Assembly: GCA_024103175.1 (NCBI GenBank)
Contig: JAGFJE010000069.1
Location: 1 to 36,230, forward strand
Source: Phaeodactylibacter sp.
GTDB taxonomy: Bacteria; Bacteroidota; Bacteroidia; Chitinophagales; Saprospiraceae
Length of the DNA stretch: 36,230 nt
Direction of reading: 5' to 3'
In this document: positions 8,756 to 17,062 of the stretch, piece by piece
Position numbering within the stretch: the first letter of the stretch is position 1
How the letters are laid out: every line of letters begins with the position of its first letter
Position numbers and translations under genes: made by a program
The notes under the pieces: generated by a model
What the model was told of the DNA's origin: nothing
The model's database searches: none
Seen by the model: only the letters and a program-made list of their open reading frames with translations

Positions 8756-9847
8756 ATGAAAAATCAAATTCATAATATGCATACTACAACCACCATTCCC
8801 ATCCGCCGCACTGCCGAGTCGGGCCTTCCCGGGCTGGACATCAACAACCTGCCCTTCGGCAAGACGCCCACCGACCACCTATTTATAGCCCGCTACGCCG
8901 GCGGCGAATGGGCGGAGGCCCGCATCGAGCCCTTCCACCAACTCACGCTCAGCCCCTTTGCCCTCTGTTTCCACTACGGGCAGACGGTATTCGAAGGCAT
9001 GAAGGCCTTCCGCATGGAAGACGGCAACATTTCCATATTCCGGCTGGAGAAGCACCACCGGCGCTTCAACCGCTCTCTGCACCGCATGGGCATGCCGGCC
9101 GTCCCTTACGAACTGTTCCGGGAAGGCCTGCGGCAGCTCATCGCACTGGACCAGGAGTGGGCGCCCTCCGGAAAAGACGCCTCCCTGTACATCCGCCCCT
9201 TCGTTATCGCCACCGAGGAGCGGCTGGGCGTAAAGATCTCGGATGAGTACCTCTTTCTGATCGTTTGCACGCCGGTAGGGCCCTACTACGCCCGTCCGCT
9301 GAGGGTGAAAGTAGAAACGGAATTCGTCCGGGCGGCGGACGGCGGCACGGGGTACGCCAAGTGCGGCGGGAACTACGGAGGCGCTTTCTTACCTACCCAA
9401 AAAGCCATAGAGGCTGGCTACGATCAGGTGCTGTGGACGGACGCGCAAACCCGCGAGTTCCTCGAAGAATCGGGCACTATGAACCTTATGTTTATCATCG
9501 ACGGCACCCTGATCACCCCGGCGCTGAGCGACACCATCCTCGACGGCGTCACCCGCGATTCCATCCTGCAGCTGGCCCGGGCCCGCAGCCTGGAAGTGCA
9601 GGAACGCAAGATCAGCATCCGGGAACTGGAGGCGGCCTTAAAGAGCGGCGACAGAGTGGAGGCTTTCGGAGCAGGGACGGCCGCAGTGGTGGCGCCCATC
9701 GAGTCCATCGCGATCGGGGAGGAAACCTATTCCTGTTATGTGAAGGAAGATGCGGTGATGCATTCGTTCAAAGCAGAGCTGCAGGCGATACGCACGGGTA
9801 AGGCGGAGGATGTATGGGGGTGGAATGAGGTAGTCGGTGTCCGGTAG
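8756..9847 (+). CDS. ilvE: Branched-chain amino acid aminotransferase
   Basis: A fold-type IV PLP enzyme catalysing the last step of valine, leucine and isoleucine synthesis (transfer from glutamate to the branched 2-oxo acids) and the first step of their breakdown. Diagnostic motifs are FHYGQTVFEGMKAFR, YIRPF, the PLP lysine in GYAKCGGNYGGAF (Lys202 from the chosen start), EESGTMNLMF and ITPALSDTILDGVTRDS. The length, about 363 residues, is normal for the long (BCAT II) class. The ATG at 8756 is chosen over a TTG at 8741; the ATG at 8777 (MHTTTT) is also possible and would remove a poorly conserved N-terminus. Downstream is a tandem repeat and a broken DinB gene. The symbol is given by family, as the usual name for bacterial BCATs. 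Confidence 0.93.
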   Translation: MKNQIHNMHTTTTIPIRRTAESGLPGLDINNLPFGKTPTDHLFIARYAGGEWAEARIEPFHQLTLSPFALCFHYGQTVFEGMKAFRMEDGNISIFRLEKHHRRFNRSLHRMGMPAVPYELFREGLRQLIALDQEWAPSGKDASLYIRPFVIATEERLGVKISDEYLFLIVCTPVGPYYARPLRVKVETEFVRAADGGTGYAKCGGNYGGAFLPTQKAIEAGYDQVLWTDAQTREFLEESGTMNLMFIIDGTLITPALSDTILDGVTRDSILQLARARSLEVQERKISIRELEAALKSGDRVEAFGAGTAAVVAPIESIAIGEETYSCYVKEDAVMHSFKAELQAIRTGKAEDVWGWNEVVGVR

Positions 9848-9852
9848 GGGAC

Positions 9853-9880
9853 GGCGGTTGGCGGTTGGCGGTTGGCGGTT
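9853..9880 (+). repeat. Four perfect copies of GGCGGTT
   Basis: The heptamer GGCGGTT is repeated four times without change directly after the ilvE stop, 22 bp before the DinB start. A 7-bp unit between genes is prone to slippage. Confidence 0.95.
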
Positions 9881-9902
9881 TAAGCTTCTGAAAAATATAG
9901 AC

Positions 9903-10184
9903 ATGGAAATCACCAGCATCTCCTCCTTTCTCGACTATTACGCCAGCATCCGGGCGCGCACCGAGCGGCTCCTCTCTGTTGTGCCGCCCGACAAGCTGGA
10001 ATATACTTACAAGGCCGGCAAATTCACCATTGCTGATCAGATCCGGCATATTGCGGCCATCGAACGGTACATGTTCGGGGAGACGCTGGCCGGCAGGCCC
10101 AGCCGGTATGCGGATTGCGGCTATAAGGAAAACGAATTCCTTCACCTGATTTTCCGGGGATCGTCTTTCATGGGGAAAATTTGA
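9903..10184 (+). pseudogene. DinB-family protein, 3'-truncated
   Basis: Residues 1-79 look like the first two helices of a DinB/YfiT-type four-helix bundle, including FTIADQIRHIAAIERYMFGE, in which the His50 position is the first metal ligand of the family. A complete protein would continue for roughly 80-90 more residues with the second and third histidines (commonly an HxxxH motif). Instead the frame meets foreign sequence: from about 10142 it reads through the antisense of the ParE 3' end and stops at 10184 after 14 unrelated residues. No remnant of the missing half is seen beyond the toxin-antitoxin module. The product would lack most of its metal site and is probably inactive. Confidence 0.75.
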
Positions 10185-10423
10185 ACAACCACAATATCAG
10201 GATCGTCGAATCTATAAAACAGGATGTGGGGAAATATGCGCGGCTGCCCTTTTGGAGTTTCTCTTTTAATGTGAATCCCCCGAACGTCGTCATGGCGAAT
10301 AGAATGATGAGTTGGGTTTTCTTTCAATCGTTCAAGGGTTTGTTCAACTGCATCCAGAAAAGCCTCAGCAAGATCACCGGATGGATCGCGGTTTTCTGTA
10401 TACCACTCTGCACAGGCGAACAT
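10142..10423 (-). CDS. ParE/RelE-type toxin (start uncertain)
   Basis: Type II toxin of the ParE/RelE fold. Recognisable elements are the amphipathic helix pair (AEWYTENRD, then AEAFLDAVEQTLERLKENP), the HHSIRHDDVRGIHIKR strand and the C-terminal HILFYRFDDPDIVVVQIFPMKDDPRKIR strand, close to the family's 'v.a.h.rr.P' ending. The first ATG, at 10423, starts inside helix 1 and would omit the first beta-strand. The same frame is open upstream to about 10471 and encodes NFNLIVIPEARDD, a good ParE N-terminus, beginning at an ATA codon at 10465-10463 that overlaps the antitoxin stop by 11 bp. So the real start is either a non-standard ATA or a mutated ATG. The antitoxin gene lies just upstream. The stop codon sits at the DinB truncation point. 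Confidence 0.82.
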   Translation of the reverse strand: MFACAEWYTENRDPSGDLAEAFLDAVEQTLERLKENPTHHSIRHDDVRGIHIKRETPKGQPRIFPHILFYRFDDPDIVVVQIFPMKDDPRKIR

Positions 10424-10454
10424 ATCATCTCTCGCTTCAGGTATTACTATGAGA

Positions 10455-10697
10455 TTAAAATTTATTACGACTTATTTGCTCACGTACAGAATTTAGAGCC
10501 TCCTTATAAGGAATGCCCTTTGTCTTACCTGCATCATAGGCTGCCAAACGGCGATTGTTTTCCTGAACAATATACTCCGGAAGAACATCCGGTTCATCAT
10601 CACTGAGCATCCGGGCGATCGAGGCGATCAACGCCAATTGCTCTGATCGAGTCAATTGATGTACCTGCTCCAAAATATTTTCAAAATCTTTGCTCAT
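10455..10697 (-). CDS. Addiction-module antitoxin (PF09720-like)
   Basis: An 80-residue protein starting at MSKDFENILEQV; a longer frame to 10757 exists but its first 20 residues look like leader sequence. The pattern of an N-terminal helix with LTRSEQLALIASIARML and a C-terminal RRLAAYDAGKTKGIPYKEAL segment matches the putative addiction module component family (unstable antitoxin, PF09720), whose C-terminus wraps the cognate ParE-like toxin. It precedes and slightly overlaps the toxin frame, the usual antitoxin-first order. Such antitoxins normally neutralise the toxin and repress the operon. Confidence 0.82.
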   Translation of the reverse strand: MSKDFENILEQVHQLTRSEQLALIASIARMLSDDEPDVLPEYIVQENNRRLAAYDAGKTKGIPYKEALNSVREQISRNKF

Positions 10698-10825
10698 ATC
10701 AGATACAGTTGTTAGGTAAGATACATTATTTATTTGAAACAACTCGACGGCCAACAAGTTCCATTACTTATACTTCATTAAATAGAGCTTCAGTATTCTT
10801 CCGGCCTTCCAGGATTTTTCATTTC

Positions 10826-12385
10826 TTATTTGTACTTCACCACCCCATACACCTCCTCATTATAAGGTATCTCATACAGCACTTCCTCTCCGGGAAACTG
10901 CTCCGGCAAGGCAATGTAATAAGCCCCCTTTTCCAGCTCGTAATTGCGCCGCAGCGTCTTCCCCCGGATCTGGTTGAGGTAGAAAATGGCGGAAAAGGAG
11001 ATACGCGCGCCCTGGTATAAATACAATGGCGTATCCCCCACGATCTCATCCACGGCCCGGGCAATCTCGATGTCCACCTGGGCGTCGCTCTCGTGCGCGC
11101 GTTGCGGCAGGACGGTAAAATCGAACAGCAGGCGGGCAACGGCGGTGGCCAGGATCAGCAATATCAGCGTCCGCTGCGGTTGACGGAGGTAGAAGTAGAA
11201 TACCGCGGCGCCGGCGAGGAAACCGCCAAGCGCCAGTGGCCAGCGGTAGTTCAGGAATTCCAAACCGGGAATAAAGGGAATGGCCAGGCTACCCAGCGCC
11301 ACGGCGCCGACCAGGATACCGCTGAGGATGCGGAAGGCCCGGAAGCGCCAGGCCTTCACCTCCTCCCGGTGCTGGTAAGCATACAGGCCGATCATCAGCA
11401 GGAAGGGGTACAGCATGTAGATGTACCGCTGCCGGGCGCCGGGCGATATCCAGTAGGGTAAAACATTCACCAGAAACATCAGCGCAACGAAGGTGAGCAG
11501 CTTATTGCGCAGGAGCAAGCTCCGCACGTCCCGCCGGATGGCGAACAGCAGGAGCAGGCCGCCGGGCAGCAGGTCTTTTATCGTATCCAGGGGGAACATG
11601 AAGATGTGTTCCAACAGCTTCAGCAGGCCGTTCTCCGCTACCGTGCGTTCGCTCGACTCCGCCACCATCATCTGCAGGTAGTTGCCGATGTCGTTGTATT
11701 GGTGATAGGCCAGCAGGTAGCCGCCCACCAGGGCGCCGTAAACCAGGATGCCCGCCAGATGGGCCAGGGACAACAAGCGTTTCAATTCCCCTTCCCACCA
11801 CAGCCAGGCCAGTACCGACAAACCCAGGAAGAGCACCGAGGGCAGGCCCTTGGTCAGCGTGCCCACCGCCGCCAGGGCGTACGTCAAAAAGAACATCCAC
11901 CTATACCTTCCCTGCTGCTGAAAGTGGAAAAGGGTGGCAAAGCCGGCAAAGGTGACTAAAGTGTAAAACAAGTCGATCTCCCCCAACAGGGAAAAATAGA
12001 AATACAGCCCCCCGCTGATGGGAAACAGCAGGGCGGACAGCCAGCCGAACTCCGGGTTGACGTAGCGGCGCCCCAGCCAGAAGAGCAGCACAGAAGTGAA
12101 AATGATGGATAGTACGGTCGGCAATCGCAGCGCCCAGGCCGTGTAGCCGCCCGTTACCTTCGCGCTGGTCCACACCACCCAGTTGAATACCGGGGGCTTT
12201 TTGTAGTAGAACTCGCCGAACTGGGTCGGCACGATGAAGTTGCCGTTCTCCTCCATCTCCATGGCGATGGTGGCCCGGCGGGGCTCCTCCAGGTAGACGG
12301 GCTGCACACCCAGGTTGAGGAAGAGGCCGAGGAGGGCCAGGAGGGCGGTGAAGAGGAGTATGCGTGTATAAGCGTATTGGTGCAT
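10826..12385 (-). CDS. GT39-family membrane glycosyltransferase (ArnT/PMT-like)
   Basis: A 519-residue polytopic inner-membrane protein with roughly 11-13 hydrophobic segments. It resembles the dolichyl-phosphate-mannose-protein mannosyltransferase/ArnT group (PMT_2, GT39/GT83), which transfers sugars from polyprenyl-phosphate donors to lipid A, proteins or glycolipids on the periplasmic face. The family's first periplasmic loop is clear: VYLEEPRRATIAMEMEENG (Glu34/Glu35 at the catalytic acidic position) followed by FIVPTQ, then YYKKPPVFNW, where the KPP motif is characteristic. LTKGLP near residue 175 is another family signature. The C-terminal 60 residues form a soluble tail. The acceptor cannot be inferred because there is no glycan cluster nearby. 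The start codon region is built from a short repeat (GTGTATAAG). Confidence 0.88.
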   Translation of the reverse strand: MHQYAYTRILLFTALLALLGLFLNLGVQPVYLEEPRRATIAMEMEENGNFIVPTQFGEFYYKKPPVFNWVVWTSAKVTGGYTAWALRLPTVLSIIFTSVLLFWLGRRYVNPEFGWLSALLFPISGGLYFYFSLLGEIDLFYTLVTFAGFATLFHFQQQGRYRWMFFLTYALAAVGTLTKGLPSVLFLGLSVLAWLWWEGELKRLLSLAHLAGILVYGALVGGYLLAYHQYNDIGNYLQMMVAESSERTVAENGLLKLLEHIFMFPLDTIKDLLPGGLLLLFAIRRDVRSLLLRNKLLTFVALMFLVNVLPYWISPGARQRYIYMLYPFLLMIGLYAYQHREEVKAWRFRAFRILSGILVGAVALGSLAIPFIPGLEFLNYRWPLALGGFLAGAAVFYFYLRQPQRTLILLILATAVARLLFDFTVLPQRAHESDAQVDIEIARAVDEIVGDTPLYLYQGARISFSAIFYLNQIRGKTLRRNYELEKGAYYIALPEQFPGEEVLYEIPYNEEVYGVVKYK

Positions 12386-12659
12386 TGGTGTATAAGTGCG
12401 GGCGCAAGATAGTACAGAATTCAGAAAGAATAGAACGCAACGGCCAAACCCTCTCGCCTAAAAGAGCAGGGCGTGCTGCCGTACCGGCCACAGGGCCTGC
12501 CAAATAATTAAAGGATTGTTTGCATTAGCGCGCAATTTATGCGAAATTGTATACTCCTGGACGTTAGAGTTATCCCCCTTACTTTACGAAAGCGACGAAT
12601 GACACCACCGAACCTGTAAGGCCTTTTGTGAAAACATCCGGAACCCAAATTCTCTCAGC

Positions 12660-14093
12660 ATGAAACGGTTATTCTCTTACTCGTTTATTTTTGCTGCTTT
12701 CCTCCTCCCCTCCATTCCCAGCGCCCAGCCCGAGATCATCTCCCTGGCGCCCTCCGCCGCCCTGCCAGGAGAAAAGCTCAATGTGGCTGTAACCGGCGCC
12801 AATACCAGTTTCCAGCAAGGGCGCACAACGCTGAGCCTCGGGCCGGGCGTCCGGATTCTGGAAGTGCGGGTAAACCACCCCTTGTTCCTCACGGCCTTAG
12901 TGGAAGTGGACGACAATGCCGCTCCCGGGTTTTTCGGCCTGGATGTAAAAACGGGCAATGAACTTGTATCTCTGCCCCAGGCTTTCACCATCCTGGAACC
13001 GGGCGCCTCCGTCAACGTAGTTCTAACCATCATTCCGGTGCAGGCGCTGTACCTCAGCGACCTCGACCCCAATGACCCGGTGAACAACCCGTTGTTGTTC
13101 AACGTAACCCTTTACAACGACGGCCAGGAACGCAGCCTTCGCGTGAGGTACATTTTGAGCAACGAGGAGTTCGGCGCCATAGGGGCCGCCGATAAAGTGT
13201 TTCCCAACCTGGCCCCTTTCGCCGTTGAGGTTTTTGATAACCGGCAATTCGATGAATACGACCTCAGCCCGGAATCGCCGGAATTGCTCAACATTGCAGC
13301 ATCGACCGGCGTCGTGCCGGCGGGAGCCTATACCTATACCGTCTTGGTTCTCGACGAAACCGGAAACGCCATCGCCCGGGATGAGGGCGTCAATGTGGTC
13401 ACCAATGAAACGACCATCATAGACCTCATCGGCCCCGGAGCGCCGCTCGGCGAGCGCCCGGAAGAGGTTTCCCTGTCCACTCCCTTTTTCCAGTGGTTTT
13501 CCACGCTGAACAATTTTCATTTCACCCTCTACGAAGTCAATGAAGGCCAACAGTCGGCCATCGATATCACGGCCAACCTGCCCGTATACGAAGAGCGCGG
13601 CCTGGCCGCTTCCTTCCTGCAATACCCGCTCTCCGCCGAATTGCTGGAAAGAGGTAAAACCTACGCCTGGCAGGTTACCGCCCCGCTCAGCGGCAGCCAG
13701 GGCAACGAGCGCGTATACAGCGAAGCCTTCTGGTTTCGGGTGGGAGATGATGGAACGGAGCCAGGCTTTGCCCTTGCCACCCTGGAGGTCAAGCCCGAAG
13801 TGGCCAACCTGCAGGCCGGGCAGAGCTATCAGTTCAGCGCCACCGGCTACGGCCAGAACGGCGAACCGGCCCAACTGAACTGCGACTGGAGCGTTGTCCC
13901 CTCCACGGCGGGCACAGTGAGCCCGGACGGCCTGTTCACCGCAGGCAGCCATCCGGGGGCGGCGGCGGTGGCCGCCCGCTGCGGCGGCCTGCAGGCCTAC
14001 GCTACAGCAGTGATCAGCTGGAGTGTAACCGACCAGTTCTTCGATGTCCGGAAACTGTTCGACCAGGTGTTCGGCCTGGAACCCGATAGATAA
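12660..14093 (+). CDS. Secreted IPT/Ig-like multidomain protein (477 aa), first gene of a surface operon
   Basis: A signal peptide (MKRLFSYSFIFAAFLLPSIPSAQ) opens the protein. Residues 24-113 form an IPT/TIG-like domain: PEIISLAPSAALPGEKLNV, a GANTSFQQGRTTLSLGPGV segment and the AAPGFFGLDVKTG strand. Residues 118-365 hold a module with NPLLFNVTLYND, VPAGAYTYTVLV and TPFFQWF...GKTYAWQVTA, which resembles the region found in TANFOR-type surface proteins of Bacteroidota; this match is from memory and tentative. Residues 373-455 are a bacterial Ig-like (Big) domain with the GTVSPDGLFTAG signature. No lipobox and no T9SS sorting domain is seen; the C-terminus ends in a short helix. It is followed by the 968-residue protein 43 bp downstream and probably shares its transcript. 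Confidence 0.85.
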   Translation: MKRLFSYSFIFAAFLLPSIPSAQPEIISLAPSAALPGEKLNVAVTGANTSFQQGRTTLSLGPGVRILEVRVNHPLFLTALVEVDDNAAPGFFGLDVKTGNELVSLPQAFTILEPGASVNVVLTIIPVQALYLSDLDPNDPVNNPLLFNVTLYNDGQERSLRVRYILSNEEFGAIGAADKVFPNLAPFAVEVFDNRQFDEYDLSPESPELLNIAASTGVVPAGAYTYTVLVLDETGNAIARDEGVNVVTNETTIIDLIGPGAPLGERPEEVSLSTPFFQWFSTLNNFHFTLYEVNEGQQSAIDITANLPVYEERGLAASFLQYPLSAELLERGKTYAWQVTAPLSGSQGNERVYSEAFWFRVGDDGTEPGFALATLEVKPEVANLQAGQSYQFSATGYGQNGEPAQLNCDWSVVPSTAGTVSPDGLFTAGSHPGAAAVAARCGGLQAYATAVISWSVTDQFFDVRKLFDQVFGLEPDR

Positions 14094-14136
14094 CTGAGCG
14101 CTTGCTTTGCATTTTACCACCTAAACCCTGGCGTCA

Positions 14137-17043
14137 ATGAAAAACCTGGCCTTAGTCCTCCTGTGTTTACTTCCCTTTCTGCTTGCCGGCCAGCCAAGTT
14201 CGGGAGCCCTGTACCTCAGTAAGCAAACCGGCAAATTTTCTACCCTCTCCGGTTCGGGCTCGAAATCGACGGACCAACACGAAAGCGGCACGGTCACCAT
14301 CAGCCATACCGGCCCTATTACCTGGACGGTAACGCCCTCCGATATCAGCATCAGCCCGAATGAATCCAAGTCCTGGTCGGGGACCATTCAGCCGGATATG
14401 ACGGCCGCCCCCGAACCGGGCGCCTCGGCAGAAGCCACTATCCGGGGCGATTACGACGTAAACTTCAGCCGCCCGGCGGGCGCCGGCACGGTAGGCGCCA
14501 TAACCGGCGTCTACAGTTGCGGCGACAGTTGCTGGTATCACCCCAGCGGCGGCAGCCACGAACTGGTCAACCATACCGGCTTCATCGAACGGGCCATTAC
14601 CGTCTACAGTATAGAAGTAAAACTGCCCGACACCATCTGCCTGGCAAAAAGCCAAACGGCCAACTCCGCAACCGGGGCAGCCACTGCCGAATCCTTTCCT
14701 GCCGGCGGCGGCTCCTTCGAATGGACGGTGCTCAACGGCCCGGTTACCATTACAAACGGCAACAGCCAGGCGGCCTCCTTCGAATTGACGGACACTACCG
14801 TTACCGACGCCAGGGTGAAAGTCAAATTCACCATGGAAGGCGTAAGCTATGAAGCGGAGGCGCCCGTCAAAGCCTGCGACTGCAATTGCAAGGAGGCGCC
14901 AAATGGGGAAACATTCGGCCCCCTAACCGTACAATTCGCCGCCGTGCCCGACGCTCCGTCGCCCGACGGCGAAGGCTACTGCTCCTACACCGTCGCCCGG
15001 GCGCAGATGACGCTGAAAATGGATAACCCTCTGGAAAACAAGGAAGCTGCCGTTCAGGACGTCCGGCTTTCCTACAAAAAGCATTGTGAAACGGGCAAAT
15101 TCAAGGATGTAACCCTCAGCTGGACGGGCGAACAGCCGCTGGGCGCCGTCAAATTCATCGACGTTTCCATGAAGGCCTTCAGCCTGTCCGTCAGCCCGGA
15201 AGGCAACCTCAGCGGCAGCGTCACGCTGAGCGCCGCCCTCAACCAGGACAAAGACCTGACCGGCAAGAACCTGATGATCCTGAAACAGGGCGTCAACGGC
15301 GACTTTAAATTCAACTTCGCCGGCGGCAACAGTTTTGCCGGCTCCTTTGACTTTCTTGGCGTCCGGGACATCAACATCCACATCGTCAAGGGCGGCGGCG
15401 CCATCGCCAAGTTCGAGAATGGCGCCCTCAGCTCCGGCGGAACCCTCAGCGGAACCTTTACCGCAGTGGGCGGCGCGGAATACCGGTCCAATGCCTTCAA
15501 AGTCACCATGAACGGCCTCTCCCTCGGGCTGGAGCTGTCGATGGCCGGCGGATTCAAGCTCCTCGACGGCAACGGCTCGGCCACCATCTCGGAGATGACG
15601 GGGGTCGACGGCTCGGTTAAATTATCGCTGGCCTACCACCAGGGTAACTGCAACGCCACCGTCGAGCTGGCCGGCACCAGCATCACCGCCTTCTCCATGA
15701 CGCTGACCGGCCTTACGCTGATGGTGAATTTCAATTCCGACTTCGATATGATCGAGTTCGACGGCAGCCTCAAGGCCAAACACGAACAATTCGACGCCGC
15801 TGTGGATGTGGCGGAATTCAACGTCAAAAACGGCGAGCTGACCAAGTTTAACGCTTCGGGTACGGTCAAATACAAGCAATTCGCTTTCGAACTCATCAGC
15901 GCCGCCTACGCCCCGGTGAAACTCACCGTTTCGGCCAAGGTGGAGCTGAATGTCACTGTAGCGATGAAGCTGATGGTGGACCAGTTCACCATCGATGAAG
16001 ACGGCGCCATCACCGTCGGCAAGATCGAAGGGGATCTCGAGAAGACGCCGGTGAAAGTCTCTTTTAAGGCCAGCTTTCAGGCCGGCCGCTTTACCGGCTC
16101 CTTCAAAGGGGATTTCACCACCATTGGCCTGGAGGGCGACGTCGACGTCGGAGCGAAGGAAACCTACAATTTCGGATACTTCAAACTGACGGCCAAGGTG
16201 AATGTGCCGCTCGGCAACTCGGGCCTGAAACTCACCCAACTGGGCGGGGAAATGGGCTTCAACTACCAACTGCCCAACACCCCTACCCAGGGCATGTACC
16301 TCATCGGCCTGACCATCGGCGTGGCCGACGTGGCCGACTTCTGCGAAGTGGCCGGCAACCCCGTCATTCAACTGGGCAACAGCACGGTGATCATGACCTT
16401 GAACGGCACTATCGCCATTTTGAAGAACAACACCTTTTTCTCCGGCAGAATGAACGTCAACTACAAGATCCCGGACAACGTCATCTGGGGCAGTGTGGGG
16501 ACGACGGTGAAGATCCCCGGTAGCGGTTTCATTCTAACGACCAACAACGTATCGGTGAGTTTCAACATCGGCAACAACCGCTGGTCGGCCAGCGGGTCGG
16601 GAATGGGCGGCTCCATGTTCGACGGGGTGGTCCGTTTCAGCAACGGCCATGTCAATATGCGCGGGTCGTTGTCCAACCCGCTGGCGCTGAGCGGAAGGCT
16701 GGGCGGCAAGGCCTCGGCCGCATTCAACTACACGGTAAACGAATCGGCGGGAGGCAATTCCTTTTACGGCAATATCAGGATCAACATGAACGCCGACATC
16801 CTGGCCTCGATCAACCAGAACGGGCTGGCCGGCAGCTTCGGGGCATACGTGACCGGCTACGGCAGGATAATGTTTGACACCTGGATCTGGAGCAGTTCCG
16901 TCAGTATTTCGGGCTGGAGCAACGCGCGGATATCCGTATCCGGCAATTCGGCCTCCCTGTCGGGAACGATGACGATCAACCTGCCGTTCAGTATTCCCTT
17001 CTGGGGCAACCAGGTGTCGGCGGGCCTGAGCCTTTCGATCTGA
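14137..17043 (+). CDS. Large secreted beta-repeat protein (968 aa), second gene of the surface operon
   Basis: A signal peptide (MKNLALVLLCLLPFLLAGQ) precedes a Ser/Thr/Gly-rich N-terminus. Residues 155-245 look like a PKD/Ig-like strand sandwich (ESFPAGGGSFEWTVLNGP). A cysteine cluster, CGDSC at 128-132 and CDCNC at 247-251, follows. From about 290 to the end the sequence is an irregular series of short amphipathic beta-strands alternating with Gly/Asn turns (for example SGSFKGDFTTIGLEGDVDV), suggesting a beta-solenoid or a very long sheet; no transmembrane helix, lipobox or sorting domain is found. The last strands (NQVSAGLSLSI) could resemble an outer-membrane barrel end. I do not recognise the family. 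It sits between the IPT/Ig gene (43 bp upstream) and the FN3 gene (19 bp downstream). Confidence 0.85.
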   Translation: MKNLALVLLCLLPFLLAGQPSSGALYLSKQTGKFSTLSGSGSKSTDQHESGTVTISHTGPITWTVTPSDISISPNESKSWSGTIQPDMTAAPEPGASAEATIRGDYDVNFSRPAGAGTVGAITGVYSCGDSCWYHPSGGSHELVNHTGFIERAITVYSIEVKLPDTICLAKSQTANSATGAATAESFPAGGGSFEWTVLNGPVTITNGNSQAASFELTDTTVTDARVKVKFTMEGVSYEAEAPVKACDCNCKEAPNGETFGPLTVQFAAVPDAPSPDGEGYCSYTVARAQMTLKMDNPLENKEAAVQDVRLSYKKHCETGKFKDVTLSWTGEQPLGAVKFIDVSMKAFSLSVSPEGNLSGSVTLSAALNQDKDLTGKNLMILKQGVNGDFKFNFAGGNSFAGSFDFLGVRDINIHIVKGGGAIAKFENGALSSGGTLSGTFTAVGGAEYRSNAFKVTMNGLSLGLELSMAGGFKLLDGNGSATISEMTGVDGSVKLSLAYHQGNCNATVELAGTSITAFSMTLTGLTLMVNFNSDFDMIEFDGSLKAKHEQFDAAVDVAEFNVKNGELTKFNASGTVKYKQFAFELISAAYAPVKLTVSAKVELNVTVAMKLMVDQFTIDEDGAITVGKIEGDLEKTPVKVSFKASFQAGRFTGSFKGDFTTIGLEGDVDVGAKETYNFGYFKLTAKVNVPLGNSGLKLTQLGGEMGFNYQLPNTPTQGMYLIGLTIGVADVADFCEVAGNPVIQLGNSTVIMTLNGTIAILKNNTFFSGRMNVNYKIPDNVIWGSVGTTVKIPGSGFILTTNNVSVSFNIGNNRWSASGSGMGGSMFDGVVRFSNGHVNMRGSLSNPLALSGRLGGKASAAFNYTVNESAGGNSFYGNIRINMNADILASINQNGLAGSFGAYVTGYGRIMFDTWIWSSSVSISGWSNARISVSGNSASLSGTMTINLPFSIPFWGNQVSAGLSLSI

Positions 17044-17062
17044 ACTAAAAAAAAGACCAGAT

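Noticed and set aside
10985..11470. Plus-strand frames inside the GT39 gene
   Set aside because: They are glutamine- and arginine-rich shadows of the membrane protein coded on the minus strand.
13023..14120. 365-codon minus-strand frame opposite the IPT/Ig protein
   Set aside because: No signal peptide or domain; it shadows the real gene on the plus strand.
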